Under the pieces are notes generated by a model. The model made no database searches. It was not told the origin of the DNA and saw only the letters and a program-made list of their open reading frames with translations. 64,000 nucleotides of DNA from positions 372,001-436,000 of the forward strand of contig JAPWGK010000007.1 of the NCBI GenBank assembly GCA_029641185.1. The letters are read 5' to 3'. Positions 48,578 through 60,952 of the stretch are shown one piece after another. The translations under genes were made by a program, and so were the position numbers. The DNA comes from Pseudofabraea citricarpa (Eukaryota > Ascomycota > Leotiomycetes > Helotiales > Dermateaceae). The first letter of the stretch is position 1. Each line of letters begins with the position of its first letter.

Positions 48578-49951
48578 TCAGATCAAAGATTCAATCAAGG
48601 GGAGGTAAGTCGTATACGCGATTCCCGAAGGAGGTTCCATGCTGTGAAAAACATCATCAGCATCGAGAGCATCTACAAGGAAAGAAGGGCAAAACAAACC
48701 TGAAGATATAATCACCCCACCAAGGTCCGCCACCCCACCAGAGAGCACCCTATACATCAATCAATTCCCAGGTTCAAAAGAAAGAGAAGAAAAACTTACC
48801 TCCCAGACATCTGTATTCTCGCCAATGAAAGTCAACAGATCCTTAACAGCATCCTCACAGACGGTATTAGCACCACCGGCAAACTCGCCCAAGATGCCGA
48901 CTTTGTTGTTCTCCCGCAACCAAGTCGTCGCAGCGGCGATGCGTTCAGACCCAATTGTCGAACTGACGCAGACGTCCGAGGTGCCCGATCCGTCACTGTC
49001 GAGGTATTGGTGCATCTCGTAGACGATTTTGTTTTCGGGGTCGGTCAGCGCTGAGAGGGCTGTGTTGCCTGACGTCGTCCTATTTTCAAGCAGGTAATTA
49101 GCTACGACGTCGGTAGCAAGGTGATAATTAGGAAGACATACCAAGTCCAGGCTCCGCTGTAAGAAGTGCCTTCGACAAAAATAGTTTGCGAGGTCGCTCC
49201 AGCTGCTCTGTATATTCATATATTCATCAGCAATTTGTTCGCTCTCTCTCTCTCTCTCCCGGGAATTTCGCCACAGAAATACATACCTCACACCATCAAT
49301 ACAAGCCTGATTCAAATTGATAACGACATCAATGGCGCCCATATCATGGGGTTCATTGTTGCAGTCGAAAATCACCTTGCTATTATTCTTGAATACCGCA
49401 GCGAGCGTGGTCCAGAAAGTCTTAAAACTAGCACTGTCGGTGATGATTTCTCCGTAATAGCGACCGAAATTGTGCGGGTCGATGACTGCATAGACGCTCT
49501 TGGTGTTGGTGATGTAGTCAACCAAGCTGACAAGGTCGGCCTCGTAAGCAGCGTCAAGAGTGCCAGTCATGGTTGTCGGGATGATACGTTCCATGAGAAT
49601 AGGGATTCCTGAAACTCTTGTCAGTTTTCTTTTTCTTTCTTTCATCTTTTGATTTGGAAGATGGCACGTACGGAAGATGTTGCTCCCTTTGCTCACTAAA
49701 GTGTCGATGGTGGAACTATTCTCAATTAGCAGGGCAGATATCATAAAGCTTGGAAGGATGTCTGCATACGTGACCGGCCAGGTATATTCTGTCCCCAGAG
49801 TTCCAGGGATGGTTTGACTCCCGAATTCAGCTCCTGATTCATTGACACCAAAGAACTTGAGCTTGCTTGCTCTCTTGCTTTTCTGGGGAGTGGGAGCAGC
49901 AACAGCCAGAGCAGCTGTGCTCGCAGCGAGAAGAGTCTTTCCAAAATGCAT
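48578..49951 (-). CDS. GH5 endo-beta-1,4-glucanase, secreted
   Basis: Six exons (49951-49672, 49608-49287, 49207-49142, 49079-48800, 48749-48700, 48641-48578) encode 353 residues. It starts with a signal peptide (MHFGKTLLAASTAALAVAAP). The GH5 (subfamily 5) cellulase fold is shown by LKFFGVNESGAEFG, YAVIDPHNFGRYYGEII, the acid/base Glu179 in DCNNEPHDMG, IFVEGTSYSGAWTW, EMHQYLDSDGSGT and the nucleophile Glu288 in VGILGEFAGG, ending with GALWWGGGPWWGDYIF and MEPPSGIAY. It should cut beta-1,4 bonds in cellulose or related glucans outside the cell. No cellulose-binding module is present, so it is a catalytic-domain-only form. One intron holds a CT microsatellite. Start is the ATG that begins the signal peptide. 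Confidence 0.92.
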
Positions 49952-51003
49952 GACGACGAATTCAACGAGGAAACCCACAGAATACAAGCTATTTCAGAGC
50001 AGAGAAAAAGCACATAAGAAGGACAACGACATTCTTATATATGGCAAGTGCAAGATTGGCACACCGAGGCACTCAGTTCATCCCATATTACTCCGCCAGT
50101 TAAAGACCCCTCCACGGGTGAATGAAACTCCCTTTATAAAATTATCCATAAGTCTGGTGATGGATGACGAGGATCATGCCGGCACCGGTATATGGTTTGG
50201 CCAAACAAAACAAGATGCAGGGGAGACAGAAGGCGAGCAGCAGTGCAACTGTGGCTTTTCCCGGGGCTGGCTTCCCCACAGAATTGAAAGCTTGAACAAA
50301 AGCCACCAAAAGAGGCCGCGGTACCTGGTTCCGTGGCACCCATTTCGGATCTGCTGACGACGGAGGCCATTTACGTCGCAACTGATTCTTTGCTGGAGAG
50401 GGAAAAGATGTGACGAGTGGATGTGATAGCGCAGCTAGCGCTTTGTTGTTCTGAAAGACCTAGTAGAGAAAAAAAAGAGATTTCCGAAATAATAAATCTA
50501 CCTCTTTTCTCTTGTTTGAGGTAGAAGCGCTTCATGTCACGATGCTTTCAAATGGCTTCTTGATTCGTGCGGACCCTGCGCCTCCGTCACTTGGCAGAGC
50601 TAACAAGCATCGACCACAATTGTCCCTAAACTTTCGGCAATGAACCTTGTCTATCGCAGGGAATACACAGGATCTTGCCTTGACTTACTTCACGAGCTTC
50701 GGCAGTGCGGATCACCCATTCCAGGAGAGCAGTGGCTTTACATTCATACCTATGGACTAATGAACATGATCATCTCATTTCGCTTTGTTTCAGAGCTTCT
50801 CTGTTTAGACTTTCTTTAAACGGAGACGATTATTAGCAGACGGCTTGATCACTTCCTTCCACTCCGGATCAATATGTTCTTCGCCGATGTATGGGCTTTG
50901 ATCGGAGCCAAGGTGTGCGCTGCGGTTCTCTATCGTGAACCCCAACCCCAGAAATTCCCACCTTGGAGGGGATTAGCTCGGTAACCTGATTGAGACTGGT
51001 ATC
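49952..51003. other. Gene-free region
   Basis: About 1 kb upstream of the GH5 gene and downstream of the monooxygenase; no gene seen. Confidence 0.4.
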
Positions 51004-52878
51004 TTACATGTTCTGCCTGTTTCGGTATGTAATGTTGTAGTCTTCATATCTTGGTTGTTCAATCACTTGCATGTAGTGAAGTGAACTGCCAGGATATACA
51101 GCATTGACTCGGCCCGTCTCATTGTCTAGATAATCATAAGCCAAGTCATGGAAACAAGAAAGGAGATAGGCATACTTCTATACCAGGATCTACAACTGCT
51201 AGACCATACCGTGTGCCTGATGAATTCCTGAGTATGGGCATTGAATTGATCTGTAACGTCTTGCTTTGGCGCAATTGATCGAATGAATTCGGACTGTAAT
51301 TTCTTAATCATAGTGATTGCGTATTGCGCGACTGCTCCCAAGGGACCCATCACAGATCCATTTTCTACTGGCCAGGTTGGACCAATAAATGTTATGAAAT
51401 TTGGCATGTCGGGGATAGTAATGCCAAGGTATGACTCAGGGCATATTGCCCATTTCTCACCCAGTTCAACGCCATTTTGACCAAAGATTGGGAATCGGGG
51501 TCGATAAGAGACGTCGAATCCTGTAGCACAAACAATTGTGTCCACCTTGTATTCGACACCTTCGGTGTCAATAACAGAATCTTCTGTGATTTTGTTGACT
51601 GCTGAAAAGTGGACGTCCACATTGGGCTCTTGGATGGCTTTCATATAGGGGTCACCTAGAAAAAAATCAGCAATGTCCAAACATGCTTTACGCTTTTGCC
51701 TACCTGGAGTGATGCGCCGGCATCCGATCTCAAATTTGGGAGTAAATCCTTTGAGAAGTCGCTCGTCCTTGATAAACTCTTTCATGCGCTCGGTAAACAT
51801 TCTTGTCGCTTCTTTCTGTGCTCCACTGCCAGTGAAGAACATTTCCCATACACCGTTGACTTGATCTTCAAGGGATTTGGCATGCTCCACCAACTTCGCT
51901 GTATCGTTTCGAAACTCCGCCCTTTGTTCCTCTGTATATTCTCCGCCCGAACCATCATTTCCAGCGATTGATATAAACCAAATGGCCGTTCGAACAAAAG
52001 TATCAATGTGTTTGACGTGGCGCTGCATCGTTGGGAGAGTTTGGACCGAAGACGCCCCGGAACCGATGATAGCAACAGACTCTTCTTTCCATTGCTCTTC
52101 TTGGTAGTCCTTCGGCCATCTAGCAGTATCTTTGGAAGTCAGCCGAGCCCTGAAATCAGAATCCGTGATACTCACGAACTAGTTTTCCCTTGAAGTTATT
52201 TAGCCCTTCAATCTCGGGCCACTTGAAGTTGTTCAAGATACCTGTAGCATGCAAAAGCAAGTCACAAGTTTCGACGATCTCTTTTACTTCAGAGGTTCCT
52301 GGAATTGTCTGTCTTATTTTCACAATCCATAGCCCAGCATCCTCGTTCCAATAGCAGCCAGTAATCTCGGAACTGAATGTCATATACTTTCGGAGGCCAA
52401 AAGTATCACAAACAAGATCGAGATAAGCCCATATATCAGCTGAGTGGCTTGAAAATCGAGGCCATTCCGGGCTGTTTGGGGGTATTTTGTCAGCATACTT
52501 CGGCACGATGAGATCCAACATACTTGAGCGCGAAATTGTAAGTATATGCATGAGAAGGTACATCACAAGCACAGCCTGGGTAGCGATTTTCTAGCCAAGT
52601 GCCTCCTATATCTTCGTTCTTTTCGTAGATTACGTGTTCCACACTAGACACAGCTTAGTACTAACGGCACTTTCGATGAGATATCAGTTAACTTACTTCT
52701 TGCACTGCTTCTGGATCTGATATGCCATCAGTATTCCAGACACACCAGCCCCGATTGTCAAAACTTTGATCTTTCGGTTTGCAGGATCCTTGAAAGTGAT
52801 GTCTGGAATTTTATAGGTCGAGGGCGCCTTGGAATGATCGTAGCCACTGGAGGGCATCTGAGAGATATCCGGCGCCAT
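51004..52878 (-). CDS. Baeyer-Villiger-type flavin monooxygenase
   Basis: Six exons (52878-52697, 52643-52524, 52471-52176, 52129-51704, 51655-51176, 51125-51004) encode 541 residues. The FAD site is [20 protein letters not shown] (GxGxxG at 43-48), then [20 protein letters not shown]. The family fingerprint FxGxxxHxxxW is exact: F194, G196, H200 and W204 in FKGKLVHTARW, though split by an intron. The NADPH site is [13 protein letters not shown], and [16 protein letters not shown] follows. The end is [20 protein letters not shown]. Such enzymes insert oxygen next to ketones or hydroxylate amines; fungal members often serve in secondary metabolism, but no partner genes lie next to it. It looks intact. 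Product is unknown. Confidence 0.92.
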
Positions 52879-55014
52879 TTTAGGGGAAATACTTGGTGTT
52901 GAGATTGTGAGAAAAGTGAGAATGTGCTAGAGGGAAAGTTTGAATGCACTCGCAAGAAGTTATAAGTACGGCATGGAATTCCGCTGATGCACCACGCGGA
53001 CGTCACTGTTTGACAAAATGAACCCCTCTATATGCAGGCCGAGGAATTTCGTAGTTACCCCTCATGTGAGTAGTGCTCTACTTGACTCTTTTTTACATAG
53101 TGCTTATGGTGCTTATCGCTCTTAAACAGGTATTTAGACTGTCAGATAGTAGTGCAAAGAACCGAATACGACGCATCCGAATAAGAGAAAGTCAATGTTA
53201 TGAAGGTTATGCGTTAAGAATACAATTGTGTTCATCGGATTGCCATCCATTTGAGCACTATCAGACAAATTCCGCATTTTTGACGAAAACATCGCCGTTG
53301 GAGCTGATAGGCCACGCGATCGGAAGATGTAATACATCTGAGCTGCAGCATCAATCAGAGGCAGTAGATCGATGTAGTGTTGTACGACATAGACGGCTTG
53401 ATGGTCCATCCGAGACAGTGTTGAGTCAGCTGTGAAGATTCAGAACGAACAACTTGAGCAACCAGAAACGGGTAATGATTTGCCGAAATCCGGGGAAACT
53501 GTTAGGGCGTTATCAAGACCCGTGATATTGTACGACTTTCTCCCTTTCTGCTTCACAGTGTTAAGTATCTCCAAGGTATCAGACTCCATACTTTTATATC
53601 TCTTGAATATACCTGGGAATAACTACTTAAATTCATGGATTTGAAGAGGTGACAATCCAAAGATATGTCACATGACCCAGCTATTCTGATTGGAGAAACG
53701 GCTGGCCTCTATTTTGCTCACAGGCTTCCTTGATCTGTGGATATTCAGGACCCTCTTTGATTTGTGTTAGCTGAGCTTAAGTCCAAGAAATATATTTACA
53801 CATCGAGCATTAATCCCTTGCGCTCATGGGCTTCGGGAATCTGGGACTTATATAGCCTGTAGAATAGAGGCTCTTGTTGTGATCGGATATGATAGTAATT
53901 ATTTAAATTGAAGAATGGGTGCTTGTTACAGTTCAATAGTTGCATGTGTTCTTGACGGATCAAATTTATTGATACGAATAAGTTCTTACAAACTTGGAGT
54001 ATAAGCGAAGACCTCCAGACCGTGGTTTCATATCCCACTAGAAAACTACCTGAAGGAAGTCAGCCTCCTTGACCCTTTCTAGTAAACATATAGCGCCATC
54101 CCAAATTGGCATATCGTTGGAGTCGAGCAATCAATTATCTCAAGAGTATCCACCATCTTTGTCGTGTATATTGAAAGGATAATAGTGCAGCTCTTGAAAG
54201 AACTCGATTAGACGGTTTCTTTCCTTCATGAATTAAGTTTCACGGCTTTTGTTTCCTGACAACAGGGTATCGACTAGCAACATATGATTATAAATTAGTA
54301 GTCAATTTGGCAGATTCGTAAGATACCTGGCTATAATATAAGCACCGATTTGCTATGATACACTGATGCCATGGACTCGGAGTTTACCTGTATCTGGCTT
54401 ACGGGATTATTTGCTCCTCGACTGCTGGACTTGGTGAGGTTACTATATGTAAGAAATATCAAATGATATATGTAAGAGGAATAATAAACTTTAGCGTTTT
54501 CCCTTGTTAGCCTTCTCAAAAATAACCTCTAGCAGGCAAAGGGACCACTGTGTGGTGTTAGTGTTAGAATATCCATCTTGTAGAAAGTGTGTTATAATAT
54601 ACGCTAATAATACCTATCTTTCTCTAGAATCTAAATAAGATTAAGATAAAAAATCGAGCTTGATTTATTTTAACTTGCAGCTGAAAAGCTTGATATAACG
54701 TTTGTAAACGATAGAAGGGAGACCCAAATGTGTGAGGTAAAGTTATTAGGCGGTTAGCTGCCGAGCAGTGATATAAAAATCCAATAGGACTGAATGATTC
54801 TTAGTGAATTAGGGCTAGTTTAAGAACTCTTCTACTGCTAATTATTAACTAACTAACGATAACAAGCAGCTTTTCTTAGCGCCGTCGCTAAACAGTAAAC
54901 ACACGCTAAGCGAGATACTTGATGTGCGATCTTCCGCAAATCCAACCGAACTCCATCCTGCAACAATTTCGGTTACCAGCTCGCAAAGCACGCGCCTGCG
55001 GCGCAACAGTCAAG
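52879..55014. other. Gene-free AT-rich region
   Basis: About 2.1 kb, very AT-rich from 53600 on. Short frames near 53070-53640 have no resemblance to known proteins. The right end is promoter of the next gene. Confidence 0.4.
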
Positions 55015-55964
55015 ATGCCGTCAGATACAAGCGATGGGAACGCCAGACCTGTTAAGACATATGCGGAATACATCACCGAGCTTCGGGCACAGACAGAATC
55101 GCTGCATATTAGCACCGGAATGCTACATGATCGTTTGGCGGAGCTAAAACGCGAAGAGAAGAGCAAACAAAAGCTTAGAAAGCGGGTCAAAGGGGTCAGT
55201 ACTACTGCACGGAGCAGACAAACAGGTCTTGACATTTTCGCAGTGGTTTACACAGCGAGGTACCTCAAAAGATTTGCATGACTCGGAAAACGACCCATCT
55301 GTTCAGTCCTTCCGCCATCTTCTGGCAGAGATAGAGTCTCAACAGGACCAATGTATCCAGGAAGCTCTTGTAAGTATCGTCGACAATCTTCCTATGGTTC
55401 TTTGTTGACATAAGAACACAGGATCTCAATGAAGGTTACGTCAAGTACGACTGTTCATTAAAAGAGGTTAGCGAGGGGAGACGAAGGCAGACCAGAACCA
55501 CAAGTTTCTTGTTACTCAGTGTATCTGAGCCTGGAAACCATCTCATCAGCTCGATCTGGCCACCTAGCGGTAATCCAATTATGATGCCGCCGATAAATAC
55601 GTACTCGGTCAATGACATACAAACAACCATGAACATCCGCAACCAAACTGCATTATTCTCTCGCTCTGTCACTCCAGAGGTAGAGACACCTGGTTCTGTG
55701 TCATTCTGGGACGGCCCAAACTTCAGCGGTGCTCTGTCGAATCACAGGATTGCGATAGTATTCGGAGGCACTATACCCGAAGGCCATTTTGCAAAAATCT
55801 CCTACACGGTCTGGGAAGACGGAAGATGTTTGGAGAGAACTTCCTTTGTATTAGCTGGCGTCTCCTGGGCTATTAATTCCGTCTCTCCCCGATATGATCG
55901 TGATTACCAAGGTCCTCGTACATACAGTCATACACAGCCTGTAATGGTCAACCTTTTCCCCTAA
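55015..55964 (+). CDS. Hypothetical coiled-coil protein
   Basis: Three exons (55015-55194, 55244-55369, 55422-55964) give 282 residues starting MPSDTSDGNARPVKTYAEYI. A charged coiled coil covers about 18-58 (ITELRAQTESLHISTGMLHD, RLAELKREEKSKQKLRKRVK). A second helical segment is SFRHLLAEIESQQDQCIQEA. The C-terminal 170 residues look like a beta-rich domain (SVSFWDGPNFSGALSNHRIA, HFAKISYTVWEDGRCLERTS). No known family recognised. The splice phases agree and the composition is balanced, so it is likely a real gene. An in-frame upstream ATG would add about 32 residues, but its sequence looks non-coding. Confidence 0.65.
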
Positions 55965-57223
55965 ACAAAGCACCTCTCTTTCTGACTCGCTGGAGGACAT
56001 TCAAACAACGAAGGCTTCTCTTTTTACCTCTCTCTTGAGCGTGGCCTTATAGCAGCAATACTGTAGTTTAAACAAGAATCAGAAATTGCAGCCTAACTCT
56101 TTGATTCATGTTTTCAATAGAGTGTGAAATTATTTGTCTGACATAACAAGACACTTTGTAGTGACACCATAAAGTAGGTTGCTTGTTTGTAATGCTGAGT
56201 AAATGACAACAGAATACGAATTGACAACAAGATTTGAAGTGTCTTAAGACATATGTAGGAATATACTTGGCGGGCTGGGGAATAGGTATATCGGGTAATT
56301 AATTCGCCGATTTCTTATGATACTATAACTTGATGATCCATCCACACTGATACTTCTTTAGAGCTTGTCATGCGTCTGAATACGAATAAGGGATTAGGGA
56401 CATGGGTATATCGGGTAATTATTTCGCCGATTCCTTATAATACTATAACTTTACGATCCACACTAATACTTCTTTGGAGCTTTGTTATGTGTCTGAATAT
56501 GAATAGGGGATTAGGGACATGGGTATATCGGGTATATGTTTCACCGATTTTCTGCGGTGCTATAAGTTTGCGATGCTTATTATCAGAGCATTGTTAGGAG
56601 TATTGCATCTTCCGGTCTGAACACATTCACACAGAATCACAAAAGAGCATGCACGCAATAGCCATCCATCTCATTAAAATATTTATTATTTCCAATAAAG
56701 AAAAGCCAGCAGCTCGTTATCAATCATTCAACCACTTTTCACGATTTGCCTCCTGGCAGGGCTCCCTTCCGTTAGGGGGTCAACAACTAGAACATAGCCC
56801 TAGATTGACAGCATAGGAATATGCGTGGGGCCGAAAGTAGTGGTGAGAACTTTGCGCCGCTAGATTGTTGATGACTTTCCTGGTATGCTGTCATGCTCAG
56901 GACACATTGAACGCATATCCATTTTGTCCAGCTAGCGAGCAATTTCGGTTTTCTCGTGGAGTCAAAGGCTCGACGACATAGGCACCCGCGACATGCTTTG
57001 TCCTAATGCGGCAGATGTGTTTACCACATGCTCTTTAATAATGTTGTTTCCAGATCTCGCTCGGTGGTAAGAATCGCCCAGAGATGGAAAGTAGGTGTTC
57101 CAGATGTAGGCCGGCTGTATTGCCAGATTAAGGCACCATCATCTTGAACTTCCATCACCAAGATATCCAAACTTTGTTGCCAAGCAGCAATATATACAAA
57201 TTCGTGACACTCAACCATCTCTT
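55965..57223. other. Intergenic region containing a tandem repeat
   Basis: Convergent ends of the coiled-coil gene and the regulator gene. Apart from the tandem repeat at 56285-56590, no gene seen. Confidence 0.35.
56285..56590. repeat. Tandem repeat, 117-120 bp period, about 2.6 copies
   Basis: The block GGTATATCGGGTA recurs at 56285, 56405 and 56522, each followed by (T)TCGCCGATT(T/C)(C)TTAT and ATACTATAACTT. Later parts of the unit (ATCCACACTGATACTTCTTT, GTCTGAATACGAATA, GGGATTAGGGACATGGGT) also recur. Copies differ by substitutions, mainly C/T and A/G. Confidence 0.8.
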
Positions 57224-59206
57224 CTAGGTTGGTGGGCGAAATTCAGCGTTCTTTCGGCTTGCTTGTGCAAAATGAAAGAGATCACCGGCAGCCAGATATG
57301 TGCTTTGATCAGCCCATTGTGTAGCATCAGGTATTCCTGGCAAGATCTGAGCTGGCTCGTTTACTGCAGGTAGGTTTTCAAGTTTTGTACTAGGACCTTG
57401 AATTCCAGTTTGGGACTGCAAACTCGTAGTTGCCGTTGGAATCACAGAACCCGTTGGAAAGATGACATTTGTTTCAGATACGAGTCGCAGCAAGGATCCA
57501 TTCCAATCAGTATCTCGCTGCTTACCTGAGTTCCTTCTAGCCAGTTCCTGCATCAGACCCAGCAGCACATGCAGTGTGCCCGGAAAAGCGGATGGGCCAA
57601 AGGTAGATGAGAAATTCTGCATCTGCTGAAGTATTTGGCTCGGTACCTGAAGATGATCGGGGTACTTTGCCATTGTGCTGTTGAAATTCTCCTTTGGACC
57701 ATCGCACCGAAGTGCCAAAACTGCCATCGAGATGACGAACATGAGATTCATGTTTAGCTGGTGCGGAAGAAGTGTGGTTTGGTGATCCTTGTCTGAAAGC
57801 GGACGTAGTAAACAATGGGTTGGCAATTGCTTCTTCCATATGTGTAGACGATGATGAGCATGATCGAATGCTTCGTCTCCCGCAACCCCGAGATATGTCT
57901 CCCGGATGGAATCATTGAGAACGTAGTTCAACCGCACGAACTGGTTGAATGTGCTGATTGAACGAGATGGCCCAGTCTTTTGGTAACGGCTATCACCCGC
58001 TATCCAATGTCCCCATTCTGCAATGCCGTTCTCTTCGAGTGGTCCAACCATTTGAGCATCTTCCTTGATGAGACGGGGACATCTTTGCAAGCGAGCAGCA
58101 ATCAGAGTATCGAGGCAAAAGCAGCCAAGAAACACATTCTTGCGTCTTCCACTATTGTCACCAAGAGGTTCTCTTACGTCGAAAGCCGAGCCTTTCCCAA
58201 GACCAATATCAATTGCTATGTTCACAGCCTGTCCAACGAGTAACCATGCAGTACTCAACTGACCCAGACTAAGATTAACAAGAGAAAGTACAAGAAATGC
58301 CTGTACATGACCTATCTTGAAGTCCTGACCTTCAGGCGGGATCAACCCCCTTGCCTTTTCATACCAAGCCTTTCCAAAGGCTGAGTGGCTTTGTATACTT
58401 CCCGGAGTTTGAGTCTTCAACTCGGATCTCTGAGCTTCGGCATAGGCGAGAATTGCCCATAAAACTGCATCTTCGCCAGAATCCGCAGAAGGTTGAGAAA
58501 GCTCCAAGGTGCGGTAGTACACAGCATATATTTCGTCTCGGACCACGATTGGCAGCCAGCAATGTGTGTAGGTGAAGTAAAAATCTAAGAGTGCTTCCGC
58601 TTCTTCTTGGAGGGGCAGGCCGTAGGCACGTTTCACATCGGCAGTGTGGTCTCGACCACGATCCACGAAATGTGGCTCCAGCCTTGGTCTTTTGACATCC
58701 ACGGGTCTTCCATCAGCACTTTCCAGCTCTGGTAGAAGATGCTCGAGGGTCTTCGAAAGCGCACTGTTCCTCCATATCTCAGGCAAGGTATTCCCTTCTT
58801 CACCGCCATTCCATATATTCATCAAATCAGCCTTTGTGCCCTGGTTTTCCAATGCCTCTGCAAACATGTTGCTAACAGATCTCATCTCCTGCTGCTCCCT
58901 GGAAGTGAGCATGCCCAGAAGCTTTTCCAAGCCCCTCACATATCCTTCAGGCAGACCGCGCTTCTTCACTGTAGAGCCGTAGACGCATCTTCGATCCTGG
59001 GAAAGGCACGATGTGCATGTCGGCTTTCCACCATCGCACTTCAGCTTCTTGCTTCGACACTGATCGCAGGCCTGAGACACCCTCTTGCGCTCGCCACCTT
59101 CTGTACCAGCTGCGCCATGTTTGCGCTTCGTGCTCGCGCTACTATTCGATGTGTTTTCGGTCGGGTTGGAGGTGGGGATATCGGGGTTGGCTGTTGATTG
59201 AGCCAT
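57224..59206 (-). CDS. Zn2Cys6 transcription factor
   Basis: Single 660-residue frame. The DNA-binding domain is a textbook Zn2Cys6 cluster at residues 47-74: C47-x2-C50-x6-C57-x6-C64-x2-C67-x6-C74 within QACDQCRSKKLKCDGGKPTC and SCLSQDRRC, flanked by basic residues. The next segment KKRGLPEGYVRGLEKLLGML links to a dimerising helix. The middle (about 200-450) is the fungal-specific transcription factor domain, seen in FYFTYTHCWLPIVVRDEIYA, AFLVLSLVNLSLGQLSTAWL, GQAVNIAIDIGLG and FLGCFCLDTLIAARLQRCPR. It should act in the nucleus as an activator or repressor of a target gene set. The Arg/Gly-rich KKRGLPEGYVRG link resembles regulators of sugar or plant-polymer use, but I cannot name an orthologue. 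Intronless; length normal. Confidence 0.9.
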   Translation of the reverse strand: MAQSTANPDIPTSNPTENTSNSSASTKRKHGAAGTEGGERKRVSQACDQCRSKKLKCDGGKPTCTSCLSQDRRCVYGSTVKKRGLPEGYVRGLEKLLGMLTSREQQEMRSVSNMFAEALENQGTKADLMNIWNGGEEGNTLPEIWRNSALSKTLEHLLPELESADGRPVDVKRPRLEPHFVDRGRDHTADVKRAYGLPLQEEAEALLDFYFTYTHCWLPIVVRDEIYAVYYRTLELSQPSADSGEDAVLWAILAYAEAQRSELKTQTPGSIQSHSAFGKAWYEKARGLIPPEGQDFKIGHVQAFLVLSLVNLSLGQLSTAWLLVGQAVNIAIDIGLGKGSAFDVREPLGDNSGRRKNVFLGCFCLDTLIAARLQRCPRLIKEDAQMVGPLEENGIAEWGHWIAGDSRYQKTGPSRSISTFNQFVRLNYVLNDSIRETYLGVAGDEAFDHAHHRLHIWKKQLPTHCLLRPLSDKDHQTTLLPHQLNMNLMFVISMAVLALRCDGPKENFNSTMAKYPDHLQVPSQILQQMQNFSSTFGPSAFPGTLHVLLGLMQELARRNSGKQRDTDWNGSLLRLVSETNVIFPTGSVIPTATTSLQSQTGIQGPSTKLENLPAVNEPAQILPGIPDATQWADQSTYLAAGDLFHFAQASRKNAEFRPPT

Positions 59207-59506
59207 GAGGAAAATTTTCAGCCATGCAGCTCAGGAGTCTCGAGGGTCAGAGTCGCACCCAACAGGGCGTCTGGCACCGCGTCTGCGTGTCTCAGTTCGC
59301 GAGTGGTTTTCGGCTGGTTTCTCGACTGATGAGTCTCCTCAGATCATGAAGCCATTCATGATCAGAGTCTAGACCTTCGGGATGAGGAAGCCGGCGGCTC
59401 CCTCGGGAATCGGCTGAATACATAGCCGAGACTTAGTGGGATAGGGACGATTATTATTATTTTGTTATTACTACCATTTTGTTGTACTTGTGCTCCTATT
59501 CCAGAT
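59207..59506. other. Short intergenic region
   Basis: Regulator promoter and ArsH 3' end; holds a small ATT-type microsatellite near 59450-59463. Confidence 0.35.
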
Positions 59507-60422
59507 TCAACCGCTCTTCCTAGCCTCCTTCTCTGCTCTTTCTTTCCGTTCGCTATATCGACTAGAGAAAAGATCAAAGTGCGGTCGCATGAGTATAGTA
59601 TACTTCACAAACTCTTCCATGACATCAACCAGTCTGTCTCTATTCCCACTAGGCAATAACCTCGAGCTACCACTCCCATCACCTCCCTCATCTTCGAATT
59701 GTGTATATGCCTTGGGTAACGAGCTCTGATTCGGGATCACGAACATCCTCATCCACCTTCCCAGTATCCGAAGACCGTTCACTGCATTGAAGGACTGCGA
59801 ACCGCCGTTTACCTGGATGCATGCGAGGGTGCGGCCTTGTGTGGGCCGCACCGAGCTTGTCGAGAGTGGAATCCAATCGATCTGATTCTTGAAAACGGCC
59901 GTCATATTTCCGTGCTGCTCTGGAGAAACCCAAATATGGCCATCTGACCAGAGCGAGAGCGACCGGAGTTCTTGGACGACCGGATGCGTGTTCTCGACTG
60001 AATCGCGGATTGGGAGGCTAGAGGGATCAAAGACTCGCACGTCACAACCTAACCGGTGAAGAATCCGAGCGGCTTCATAAGCCATCAACTTCGAATAGGA
60101 TCTGTTTAAAAGTCAGCTATACATACTTGTTGTCCAAGGGTGGGTATTACCTCTTTCTCAGACTTCCATAGAGAACCAGTATTCTCAGGCGCCGGTGGGT
60201 GGTTTCGAGATTGTCCACTACCATTCGGACTGTCTGTTCTAACTCTAGCTCTGAGATCCAATCTTTTGCTTCGACAGCAGGCTCGAGTAGAAATGGACGA
60301 TATCTTGTCCGTATAAATGCATCGTCGTCGTTCTTTGAAATGCTAATTGAATTGCAATCTGCCAAAGTCCTGACTTCTTGTATTGGGAGGAGCAGTCTAG
60401 GCGAGCTCATAGGAGAACTCAT
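59507..60422 (-). CDS. arsH: ArsH-type NADPH-dependent FMN reductase
   Basis: Two exons (60422-60151, 60101-59507) give 288 residues. The flavodoxin-like fold is marked by [20 protein letters not shown] at the phosphate loop, [34 protein letters not shown] and [17 protein letters not shown], all typical of ArsH; later [40 protein letters not shown]. ArsH oxidises trivalent organoarsenicals or reduces quinones and oxygen with NADPH and FMN, and is often found in arsenic-resistance gene sets, though no other arsenic gene is in this window. Start at 60422 ([10 protein letters not shown]) fits the family; an in-frame ATG at 60506 would add a basic, Phe-rich leader. The donor lies in LRKR, a usual position. 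Confidence 0.88.
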
Positions 60423-60952
60423 TCTTTTGATTGTTGCTCTACAAATCAGTGTTGGAAGTAGAGGTCTGAGAAAGGTGGAACACTGGAACAGCCTCAGAGA
60501 GAACATATAAGGAAGTGGAAATGAGAGAAAAAGCAGTTCGTGTTGTAATTTCACTTTCTTACTCTTCTTGTAGAAGAAATTCCATGAGAAACCGGGAGAC
60601 CATGTCCAGGCGGCACGCGATAAGGATGTCACTCCTGCTTATCGATTGGCGAGGCCATTCTGACCATACAAAGCATAGAATGCCATACGATGACAAGGCT
60701 GTAGGATTACAAAGGATCCAAATACGGACATCTAGGAGATGGAATTCTTCTTCTGGGCAATATATTATGCACATCTTATGAACCTTAATCACAAATAGAC
60801 TTTGCTTCTGTAGAATATCCATGATCTTAAGTGAGAATTGTGGCAGCCTTGCGATCAAGGCTAGAGATCGACCCTAAGACCTCGGGCGGAAATCCATCTC
60901 ACTCTCTTGAGCTCGGAGGAGCTGCAACGACACAGACAAGCATCAGATCACC
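60423..60952. promoter_or_regulatory. Divergent intergenic region
   Basis: 530 bases between ArsH and the hotdog-fold gene; promoters of both. No gene seen. Confidence 0.35.

Noticed and set aside
51126..52175. 349-codon single-exon form of the monooxygenase
   Set aside because: It includes a 48-base in-frame intron and misses the FAD domain and the C-terminal exon; the spliced form restores the family fingerprint.
53073..53644. Frames of 120 and 70 codons on the plus strand
   Set aside because: Ordinary chance frames in AT-rich DNA, with another frame opposite; no motif supports them.
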